Assembly (NCBI GenBank): GCA_035048815.1
Contig: JAUCBN010000055.1
Location: 3,231,501-3,295,500 of the forward strand
Length of the DNA stretch: 64,000 bases
Direction of reading: 5' to 3'
Source: Abelmoschus esculentus
Lineage: Eukaryota; Streptophyta; Magnoliopsida; Malvales; Malvaceae
Notes under the pieces: model-generated
What the model was told of the DNA's origin: nothing
The model's database searches: none
The model's input: the letters and a program-made list of their open reading frames with translations, nothing else
Program-made: the position numbers and the translations under genes
Part shown: positions 46,218-55,931 of the stretch, piece after piece
Layout: the number at the start of each line of letters is the position of its first letter
How positions within the stretch are numbered: the stretch's first letter is position 1

Positions 46218-47542
46218 TGATAAGTGCTCAACACACTATCACTTTTTACTCCTTTTATGGGCATTAATCATCAAATATACACCCACTCGGACCAATGCAT
46301 GTGCTTAATGTGATATATTTAGAAGTTATGCTCATATAGATAATATTTACAGAAAAAAGGCACGTTTTACTGCGTTTTCATATCTGTGTAGGAGAACCAG
46401 TGCCGCGGCAGGGACAAGGCCGAGGCAGGACCTGATACCGAGGCAGCAGCAGAAAGACAGGAAACAAGACTATAGGCGATGGAAAGATAAAAATCCAAGG
46501 AACGCGTTTGGACTTGAAGCCCATGGATCAGAGCTGGCTAGCACAAGGAAAAGCCCAAAGGAAGACCACGCGGGAAAACCCTTTAGCCGAAGCAAACTTG
46601 GAAATATATTATTATGTACTTGACTTGTTCCCTACTCCAAGTTGTATTCTACTTAGGAAAGGTTTGCCCTAGGTCTAACCTATATAAGGACCTAGCCACC
46701 CAATGTACAAACACGGAATACCTAGGGAGATAGCCGATTTCTATTCTTGTTTCTTTCCTCTCCATTATGTTCTAAACCTTCTTAGGGATTAGGTGAAGGT
46801 TGTCGAGTATTTGTGAGAGGAGATTGCACTTTGTCTTTGATGCAATGCAATAAAGTTATCAAGGTTTACTTATCCTTTGTTATTCCTTGTTTTCACAATT
46901 GTGCTCGAGAGAGGATATTGTGAATCATCCATTTATCTAAGCTCGGGAGAGTTAGATTCACGAAAGGGGTAAGTACGGTGTTTCAATCACGAAATACTAA
47001 CTCAGCCTAGGGATAGGTTAAGAGTTTCAGCGGCTAAAAGAAGTGTGAGATTGGTTGGTGAGTATAATTGGTTCACACCGGGAGGTATCATCAAGGACTA
47101 GTCATCAACAGCACTCTGACTTAGGGATAAGCGGAGTCATCCAAGGACACTTTGCCGAACTTTGGTAGAGTCTGCCCACGAGCAAGGAATTGCCGCGGCA
47201 AACAGTATTGTCGTTGCCAAGGCAGTAAACTGAAGTGCTGCCAAGGCAGTGATATACGATTGCATTGGACAGAGACAAGTCAATCAATTCCACAATACGA
47301 CGCAACTAAATCCTAGCCCATCTCTATCTACTATTTTAACTCTTTATTTTTATTTAGTTATTTTAGTTTCGATAAATCAAATCAACTCACTTGTGTTCTT
47401 TACTTTTTCTACAGAACAAGAAGGTGAAGAAAGCATATTAAGTATATCGGTCCCTGAGGAGACGATAACTCGATAAAATACTTATCACTTATTACTTTCG
47501 ATGTGTCCACTTGCACTAAACGCGCACTTTTGACACGGGACA
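46218..47542 (+). repeat. 5' LTR of the second Athila-like element
   Basis: 1325 bases from TGATAAGTGCTC to GACACGGGACA. Promoter-like TATATAAGG at 46681-46688. Holds many copies of the TGCCGMGGCA-type 10-mer (46402-46445, 47188-47245). Shares only its first bases and general architecture with the other two Athila-like LTRs in the window. Confidence 0.85.
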
Positions 47543-47548
47543 AGTTTT

Positions 47549-47565
47549 TGGCGTCGTTGCCGGGG
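47549..47565 (+). promoter_or_regulatory. Primer binding site (tRNA-Asp type)
   Basis: TGGCGTCGTTGCCGGGG, six bases after the LTR, one mismatch to the perfect site at 19731-19747. Confidence 0.85.
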
Positions 47566-47640
47566 ACTGGCAACTAAATTTTGTTCTCTTTATTTTCTTG
47601 TTTATTTTTATTTTTATTTTATTCTTGTTTGTTTTGGTGT

Positions 47641-50180
47641 ATGACCAGGGCCAATCCAACCAACCCCTTGTACGAGTTAGATCCAGAGATCGAAAGAACA
47701 AGGCAAAGGTTGAGGAGACAGATCCAAGGAGCCATGGCAGAACACCCGGCAGGACAAAATTTACCTGCCGGCAATGGAGGACTTCCGCCGCCACTTGGGC
47801 CGCGGCAGCTCACTGTCAGAGACTTCCTGGAGGAGGACTTAAACGGATTAAACCCAGGAGTTGTTACACCGAAGATTGAAGCAACCCATTTTGAACTCAA
47901 ACCCGTTATGTTCAATATGTTAAATACAATTGGACAATTTGGTGGGTCTGCAACTGAAGACGCAAGGCAGCACCTCAAGTCCTTCATGGAAATCTGCAAC
48001 TCTTTCAAAATCCAAGGAGTCCATGAAGATGTCTTGCGATTAAAGCTATTCCCCTATTCACTGAGGGATAGGGCGAAAGCGTGGTTAAATAGCATTCCAG
48101 CAGGATCTATTGGATCTTGGAGTGAACTTTGTCGTGATTTTATTACTCATTTTAATCCCACTAATTTATATGATAGAATCCGTAATGAAATTACTTATTT
48201 TCGACAGGCAGAAGACGAAACAATGTACGAGGCATGGGAACGCTACAGGGAGCTATTGCACAAGTGTCCTTTGCATGGATTTCCCCTATGGACACAAGTG
48301 ACAATGTTTTACAATGCCACGAATGCCCCGACAAGGATGATGTTAGATGCCTCGGCAAACGGAACACTCCTAGACAAAGCACCTGAGGAAGCTATTGAAA
48401 TATTGAATAAACTCGCAAAGAATGACTTTCAGTTTCCTACATCTAGGCGAGGAGGAGTAAGACGCCAAGCCACGGTAAATGAATTAGACACATCAAGTTC
48501 AGTGGCAGCACAATTGGCCTCTCTTACCAAGATGGTGCAAAACCTGTAGGTACAACAAAATACCCGTTAGGTCAAGGTAATTGATTCATACTGTGACTTA
48601 TGTGGAGGTAACCACAGTTCCTCTGATTGCATGAATCAAGAAACCGATATGTATGTTGGAAACTACAACCGTAACAATATAATGTCCAACACATACAACC
48701 CCTCATGGAAGAGGCATCCAAACCTATCATGGAGTAACCCTAACAATGCCTTAAACCCAATCACCCAACCTTCGGGATTTCAGCAACCGATGCCGCAGCA
48801 GCAAGCCCAGCAGTCGGTGCCGCAGCAGCAGATGCAGCAGCAACCGGTAAGTTCATTGGAAAACACGCTAAAGGCCTTCATGATGAAAACTGAGTCATAC
48901 ATGGCATAAAATAGTAATTTCATCAAGAGGAAAGATGCCTTCATGAATAGAACTGAGATGAGGCTGCAAAATCAAGCGGCCATAAAAACGCTGGAAACTC
49001 AGGTTGGGCAGTTTGCTCAATGCATAAACACTAGACCACAAGGAGGCCTACCTAGCAATACTGAAGTTGCTAAGGTAATGAGCCATGAACAGTGCAAGGC
49101 AATCACTACTATGAGTGGTCTACAGCTGAAGAAAAAGATCCCAGAGAGCCAAATTCAATCAGCGGATCAAGCAAAAGAAGAGGTCGAGCAAACTGAATCT
49201 GACAACACTTCCCCGGTAGAGAGCACTGCAGCTCCTGAGCAGCCTGCCGAGGCAGCAACAACTCTAGTGGTGCCAGGTATAAAATTTCAAACTAAAGAAA
49301 CCCTGGATGAGATGAGACCACCACCACCTTTCCCACAAAGGTTAAAAAAGCAAAAACAGGACCAGCAATTCAAGAAGTTCCTCGACATCTTGAAGCAAGT
49401 CCACATCAACATACTGTTCGTTGAAGCTATTGAACAAATGTCGAACTATGCCAAGTTCCTAAAGGACATGGTGTCAAAGAGAAAACGAATAGGTGAGTTT
49501 GAGACAGTGGCTGCTACCAAGGGATGTATGGCAATGCTGCATAACCGCATGCCACCAAAGTTAAAAGATCTTGTTGCTTTACTATACCTTGTGCGATAGG
49601 TAAAAGTTATGAAGGTAAGGCCCTATGCGACCTTGGAGCAAGCATAAATCTCATGCCTAAATCAGTCTTCCAAAAGCTTGGAATTGGAAGGGCGAAGCCT
49701 ACAACAATGATGCTCCAACTAGCGGATCGATCCTATGTGCAACCTGAAGGAAAAATCGAGGACATACTGGTAAGAGTTGACAAGTTTATTTTTCCTGTCG
49801 ACTTCCTCGTCCTTGATTGTGAAGCAAATGATAATGCACCGATCATCCTTGGGAGACCTTTCCTTGCAACTGGACAGACTCTAATTGACGTGGAAAAAGG
49901 AGAGTTGACAATGCGGGTCAATGACCAACAAGTCAAACTCAACGCATTCCACAACTTAAAAAAATATGATGATCCAGAGGAGTGCAAGGCCATCCACATA
50001 GTAGACAATAAGATATCCTGCCCGGGCAGTCCGCTCGGTAGAATATTCGACAAAAAGATTAAACCCAAGGTGGATGAACATACAGCAAAAAGGAGTGGCC
50101 CACAACCGATTTACAATTTGGGCCTAAGGGAGAGAATAATTTTGGGAGAAGCATTTGCATGCTCTCCACCAGTAACATGA
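47641..50180 (+). pseudogene. gag-protease of the second Athila-like element, lightly broken
   Basis: Start ATG 47641 (MTRANPTN); the frame is open further up but without a better start. Gag domain (HFELKPVMFNMLNTIGQFGG, LKLFPYSLRDRAKAWLNSIP, YEAWERYRELLHKC, RMMLDASANGTLLD), zinc knuckle CDLCGGNHSSSDC near 48597, a Q-rich stretch (48780-48845), then the protease with CDLGASINLMPKSVF near 49627-49670 and PIILGRPFLATGQTLIDVEK. Stops at 48547, 48568 and 48907 and a one-base loss near 49573 separate four readable segments. The three stops are all of the CAG/CAA to TAG/TAA kind. Closely related to, but much better preserved than, the copy at 14239. Confidence 0.88.
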
Positions 50181-50482
50181 TCTCCTCCCTTTTCTTTATA
50201 AATATATTAGGATTAATTAGTTTTTTTTATTTTTTTTCTAATTATTTTTGCTTTAATTACTTTTTCTTTTTGTGTGTTTTATTATTTTTAGGTTAATAAG
50301 CAAGAATAAAGGAGAAATAGTTCACAGCAGGAACTCTGCCGAGGCAATAAAACAGTGTCAGGGCCGCAGCAGTCCCAACGGGCAGAACAGTGTAACGGCT
50401 AGTCTGCCGAGATTCCTGCCGCGGCAGAAAAAGGAAACAGTTACAAACGGCTAGTGGTTTCAACGGTCACAAGGCCGAGGCC

Positions 50483-50490
50483 TATATAAG
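50483..50490 (+). promoter_or_regulatory. Internal TATA box ahead of the second ORF
   Basis: CCTATATAAG at 50481-50490, 157 bases before ATG 50647, followed by a pyrimidine-rich, A-rich leader (CTCTTGAACTATTCACTCTT and on) that looks like a plant 5' UTR. It resembles the box in the LTR (ACCTATATAAGG). Suggests a separate mRNA for the second ORF. No direct evidence of a transcription start. Confidence 0.55.
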
Positions 50491-50646
50491 AAACTCCTTC
50501 CTCTTGAACTATTCACTCTTGCTTTCTTGTTTTCTTTAGTATTCATAAAAATCTCTCTCACACATTACTCTCTGCCTACTAATTCTTGAAAAATTTCCAG
50601 ATTCTCTTCAAGAAAAAACTCCAAGAAATCACATCTCTCAATCTTG

Positions 50647-52182
50647 ATGGCAACATACAAGCGATTCGCCCCCGCCAACGTTGAAGATTGCTTCAACCGA
50701 TCTTTCATCGCTCGGCAACTATTGGAAGAGCAAGGTTTCCAGCATGCAGATGAAGACAACTATGGCATTGAGCACTACCTCTATGACAGAATTAAGTACC
50801 AGAATTGGGAAATTTTTTGTCTGCAACCTGCCCAGGCGAACGCCACGATCGTGCAGGAGTTCTACGCTCATGGGCCCAGCAAAGACTCCCTCTTCGTTCA
50901 TTGCCGCGGCAAGCCACTCCAGCTCGATGTCGAGACGATCAATAATTTCTACGGCCTCACCCCAGATAGTGATATCCACGCCAAATTCTTGGAAGATATC
51001 ACTGCCGAGGACTATGAACTCATTAAAGACGATCTTTATTACGGGAACACCCCATGGGAAACCGATACCCATAGAGGATCCGTAACAAGACAAAGCCTAA
51101 AGCCGGAGGCCAAGATGTGGAATACCTTCGTCAAACGATGCCTCATCCCAACATCACACAATAGCACGGTGGATCGCAAGAGATTGGTGCTTATCCAATC
51201 CATCATCAACAAGAGGACCATCAATTTTGGCGAGATTATCCTAAGGGAAATTCACAAGTGCGGTAAGAAAGATAGGGGACCATTGTATTTCCCTTGCTTG
51301 ATTACGGGTTTATGTGTTTCAGCAGGTGTACCCATTGAAGAAACAGATGAATACACGCCCCCAAGACGAGGATGGACCAGGGATTTCTGTCACAAAGTCA
51401 TGCAGATCACTCAAGCAGAGCCTGTCCAAGCAACGCCGCAGCAGTTCACTACCGATACTGTTGCCGGGGCCTAGTACACGGCAGACATGCCTGGTACTGC
51501 CCACACATCTACCGCAGCAGACCCGTACCAGGAGATCTTATAGAGGATGGCAGCAATGGATCTTCGACAACTAAGGTACATGGAGTACCAAAGGGATTTC
51601 AATGGCACTCTAGCCCAGATGATGCTGCACGCCTTCCCGGACCAAGGAGTACAATTCCCGGAGTTTCCCAACAACATGTTCGTTACAGCCGCCCCTTACA
51701 CCGAGACTACACCAGCCCTGGGAGGACCAAGGTCGTTCTTCCATGCAGACCCTCAGCCCCAATACCAGGCTGCCGGCCCATCTAGGGCAGCAGATTTTGC
51801 CGCGGCCTCGTCTGTCAACGGAAGGCCATCCAAGTGAAGGACCATTTTTAGCACACCACCCAGATCACCAATTATCATGGGCAGTCTATCAGCCGAGATA
51901 GATGCCTATGTGCACCAAAGCTCCACTGTCGTCGGCCCAAGCACACACCACACCGGAGGAGCAACAGCAATGGGAGGAGGAACGGACGTAATGCTCACCG
52001 AAGAGATGGTTGATGTAGAGGAAGGAGAGGAGGTAGAAGCCCCAATGCAACGGACACCACCCACTCGAGTCCAACTGCCCCGGCAAGCAAAGACACAACC
52101 ATCGCCTTCACCAAGGACAAAGCATTTGGCATCAAGGCCACGGAGGAAAATTGTTACAAGCAGCTCTTCGGAGTCGCTTTAA
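50647..52182 (+). pseudogene. Second ORF: 'putative plant transposon protein' domain plus low-complexity tail
   Basis: Start ATG 50647 (MATYKRFAP); the frame extends one codon further up with TTG only. Intact to 51474 (275 residues), then the same frame continues past TAG (51472), TAG (51541) and TGA (51835) to 52182, about 510 codons in all. The first part matches the plant retroelement domain with LIPTSHN, INFGEIILREIHKC and GPLYFPCLITGLCVSAGVP (family usually labelled putative plant transposon protein; Pfam name from memory). The tail is rich in P, Q, T and acidic runs (VDVEEGEEVEAP). Athila elements carry an extra ORF after pol, sometimes called env-like; I see no membrane segment. Function unknown. 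Confidence 0.75.
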
Positions 52183-52991
52183 ATTTCTTTGTCCTTAATT
52201 CAATATTAATTGCTTTACTGTTTCTATTTGCTTTTTTTTATATTCATATTTTGTTTTGCCGCTTATCTCTTCAAATATAAAGCATTGAGGACAATGCTTG
52301 TTTTGAGTTTGGGGGTGCAGATTCACTGCCAAGGCAGCAATCTACTGCCGCGGCCTTGCCAAAAAGGGAGTATTCCAGTGATTTTTTTTTAAATTTTTAT
52401 GCTCCCCGTCTTACTTGAATCTACTGCCTACACTTTTGCACTGCTCATCATCAATATTGCCTTAGTTTATTCTTTAAGGCTATAGAAATCTTTCTCCTTA
52501 CCATGTTTAGGTTCTGTTAAGAGGGCTTAACCTTAGGATGCTTAAGGATGAAAACTTAGAAGCTTACTATAGGAAGAACTTTAAACACTTTTGGGGCTTG
52601 TTGGATTATAGGAATTCTTTTAATGACCTTAGGTGATAAAGACTTAGATTTTTGGAAAGTAACTAGAGGTGCCTACCACCGGCTCTAGAAAGTCTCTTCT
52701 TGATGCTAGAGGTGCCCGAAATTGGCTCTAGTATGTTTTAAGAAATATCAAAAAGAAAAAAGAATTTAGTGAAAAGAAAAACACAAGTCTTTGATGTGCC
52801 CGAAATTGGCTCATGATTTGGGGTTTGAAAAAGAAGAGAACACTTAACCAATGTTTATTTGTCTTGAACTTAGAGTTTATCTAAGAAAGCCTTTAATCAA
52901 CTTGTCCACAAAAACGCACACACTAACAATTCTTATAGTTTGATTCTAGGTAAACCCTTGAGTAACCGAATGGTTAAGGCTTAAGAATAGG
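52183..52991 (+). other. 3' untranslated region of the second Athila-like element
   Basis: Contains an internal purine-tract-like motif (GTTTGGGGGTG at 52308-52318) right after TTGAGGACAATGC, two TGCCGMGGCA-type 10-mers just behind it, and the hairpin modules. It ends abruptly at 52991, about 150 bases short of where the purine tract and LTR would be expected by comparison with 26700-26993. Confidence 0.65.
52663..52816 (+). repeat. Hairpin-module array of the second Athila-like element
   Basis: Two good 26-base modules (52663-52688 with loop TACCACC; 52706-52731 with loop CGAAATT), both with arms CTAGA/TCTAG and inner GCC/GGC, and a third degenerate one near 52790-52816 in which the GCC/GGC pair and loop persist but the outer arms do not. 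Confidence 0.75.
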
Positions 52992-53548
52992 TGTCGCGTG
53001 TCAAAAGTGTGCGTTTAGTGCAAGTGGACACATCGCAAGTAATAAGTGATAAGTATTTATCGAGTTATCGTCTCCTCAGGGACCGGTATACTTAATATGC
53101 TTTCTTTATCTTCTTGATCTGTAGAAAAATAAAAACACAAGTGAATGGGTGTGATTTATTAAACTAAGGTAATTGAATAAAAATAAAAGAGTCAAAATAT
53201 TAGAGAGAGAGATGGGTCAGGATCCAGTTGTGTTGTATTGTGGACTTGATTGACTTGTCTTTATCTTCTTGATTGACTTGATTGGCTCTCCTTAGGTATT
53301 TCGCTCTATGATACATTGGGTGGCTAGGTCTTTATATAGGCTAGACCTAGGGCAAACCTTTCCTAAGTAGAATACAACTTGGAGTAGGGAACAAGTCAAG
53401 TACATAATAATAATATATTTCCAAGTTTGAATTCGGCTAAGGGGGCTTTCCCGCGTGGTCTTCTTTTGGGCTTTTCCTTGTGCTAGCCAGCTCCGAATCA
53501 TGGGCTTCAAGTCCAGACACGTTCCTTGGATTTTTGTCTTTCCATCAA
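52992..53548 (-). repeat. Inverted fragment of the second element's LTR
   Basis: Reads as the reverse complement of the LTR at 46218-47542, from its end (TGTCNCGTGTCAAAAGTG) back to the CTTTCCATC region, but with about 530 bases missing in the middle (equivalent to roughly 46735-47272). It is not preceded by an inverted primer site, so it is not simply the 5' end of an intact minus-strand element. The reading frame at 53292-53555 (minus) lies inside it and is not a gene. Confidence 0.8.
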
Positions 53549-54757
53549 ACAACAATCGCTCTCAAACTCCTTTCACAACTCCTTAGTTCCAGATACATAG
53601 CAAAAGACTATCACAAACTTTCATTAAGATACCATTCTAACTTATAGACATAAAAGACAACCAACACCACAGCTGAAACCCATCAACACAACCTCAATTG
53701 TGCCCTGCAAACGCAGCTCCTCCAAACATCCGATAGCAGCTTACCTCAGAACATCTTTTCCATGGAAAGTCTCACCTACAACTCTATCACTAGACCAACA
53801 CACTTCGATAAACTTAATCGTGCCAACACTTCTCTTGACTTCACAATACTCTTAACTTACGCCATTAAACCGACACATGTCGAGAAATAACCCTTAAGCA
53901 ACCCAAGTCACACTAAGCAACTCAGATCCAACCCATTATGCAACACAAGGTACTTCTAACCCTTTTATGGATAGTACACAACATCATCCTTATCCAAAAG
54001 ATAGGTCTTCATCTAAAGACTAGCTCATAAAAACCATCTCGGCAACGCATCGTTAACAACCAGAGTGCACCACACACAACCTTTCCCAAAAATAACTTCT
54101 TGAGGGAAACTTCACATAACACGGAACCGAAGTCAACAAATCCTCTTCTCACTTAGACTCTTCTAAGCTCAAACTTGTGTCATCTTTAACTTAGCCAAGC
54201 TTAATGCTACTCTTCCGTCCACTGACCTTAACATCCTTCTTAATGTTATGCAAAAAATCACACAGAAGAAAACTAACTGTAAACAAAAAAACTCAACAAC
54301 ACAAACCCTCGCAACACTTCCTGACGATAAAACAAGCCCAAAAGATTGTCTAACTAATAATGGTTATAAACTACCCAACATTCCTCATCACACTTCTCCA
54401 TATAGATATATCCAAGGATTACATCCAAAACCTCCGTAACAACCTGATCATACCCAAGCAAAACCTAACACAACTCTTTATGAACACAACAAGTAAAAGC
54501 TAAACCAAACGACACAACCACCGCCTCTCAAGGTCCACACAAGTCCGTTATGCATCCTTCATCACCTCAACTATTTTTCTAAAATATTTATTTCTTTTCC
54601 AATAACCCAACTAGCACTTTCCAAAATAAAACACTAGATCAACTACGCCCTTGACCTAAATATTTTCTGTTCTAATATTTAAGTATTTAATCCCGAACTA
54701 GGCTATACCGGCAAAACCGGTTCACTAACTTCTAGGCCTAAATTTGGGGTGTTACAG
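53549..54757 (-). repeat. Probable minus-oriented Gypsy LTR fragment ending in GGGGTGTTACA
   Basis: The right end, read on the minus strand, begins TGTAACACCCCAAATTTAGG, a classic chromovirus LTR start. The body is C/A-rich on the plus strand and has no coding signal. The left end is cut by the inverted LTR fragment. A different family from the LTR at 42917. Confidence 0.55.
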
Positions 54758-55931
54758 ACTGAGTATATTTAGAGATGCTTGTCTTTATTGTAAATCATGT
54801 GAAAAATATCTACAAGTAGGTAATCTAAGTCATAGAAATGATCTTAACTAGTTTTATAGATCACTTGATGTTCTACAACCTTATCTCGGTCATAAAATGG
54901 GATATATAACCCAACACTCAAAGATGACACCTTAAATCTTAAGCTTGAGATAAAGAGGATGAAGATGAAGAATGAAAAAATTAAAGAGACAATATGACTT
55001 CATTCATCTTACAATCTGCAGAAACATAATTTCTCTTTCTCTCTGCCTCAAATATGAAATTACCTAAATGCCCTCATTTAAAAACCACCTTAGCTTTTTT
55101 AGTAACCCAACAAGCCCAAAGCTCAATAAGGCTCTCGAGCCTAAACAACGATTTTTAGTAGACTAATAACTTATTATACGTTAAATTTAAAATTTAATAG
55201 ATTGATTCAAAACCTAATATACGTTAAATATTTTGATAACTTAATATTTTATTAATCCAAATAAACCCAAGACCCAACAATAAACCCAATAAAACCCAAG
55301 GCTCCCCTAGCTTTAATATTTTAATTTATGTTGATAACTTAATATACATTAAATATAAATTTTAGTGGAATGATTCAAAATCTTTGCTTGGCACATTTGA
55401 TTTGTGCTTGACCTTTCCATGTTGTGGAACTTGAGTTTAATTTCTTGTAGCTAGTCACTTGTTTCAAATACTTTTTGGTTTTTGAATTTATTTAATTAAT
55501 ATAAAATTAGTTTACTGTAAAACATGTTTATACATGGGCTTTAATCTAGCACTTTTATAGAATAATATTTTTTGGTTTGGGCCACCTTAATGATCGATTG
55601 TAAAAACTAAATTAGATTTCGAGTAATGTTGCTTAATTTCTTGGTACATCTTTTGTTTTGGTAAAGAACAATTGAGGTATTGAGTTTTGAGACGATAAAA
55701 CAAAACAAATAAATAATTAATTACACAAACAAATGTAAAAGAATATTTGTTTTTCCAGATATTATTTTACAAAGGACTATACCTGATTCAAAGAGCATCA
55801 TCTGAAACCACTTTTCATTGAACTGCAAAACAAAAGCCATTTCATTTTCTTGCCATCTCCGCATGCACTACCATATGGTGGAATTTTTTCCAGGATCATT
55901 CTCGGGGGCTTCTTTTGCTGAGGCAAGAGAT
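54758..55931. other. Intergenic DNA and 3' flank of the kinase gene
   Basis: AT-rich and non-coding. The last 150-200 bases before 55931 probably hold the kinase 3' UTR (minus strand), judged only by position and rising complexity. Confidence 0.45.

Larger units (their letters stand above)
46218..52991 (+). mobile_element. Second Athila-like element, RT and integrase deleted, right end rearranged
   Basis: A 5' LTR (46218-47542), tRNA-Asp primer site, gag-protease, a second ORF with its own upstream TATA, and a 3' untranslated region with hairpin modules. No RT, RNase H or integrase lies between the protease and the second ORF, where the related element at 12892 has about 3.5 kb of pol. The terminal purine tract and a directly oriented 3' LTR are absent; an inverted LTR fragment starts at 52992 instead. 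The element is non-autonomous. Confidence 0.85.

Noticed and set aside
50681..51093. Overlapping long frames in other phases of the second ORF (50681-51085 plus, 50719-51093 minus, 51372-51785 plus)
   Set aside because: Shadows of the 50647 frame; the GC-richer coding region leaves several phases open.
54248..54439. 63-residue lysine/threonine-rich frame
   Set aside because: Lies in C/A-rich LTR-like sequence; composition explains the open frame.
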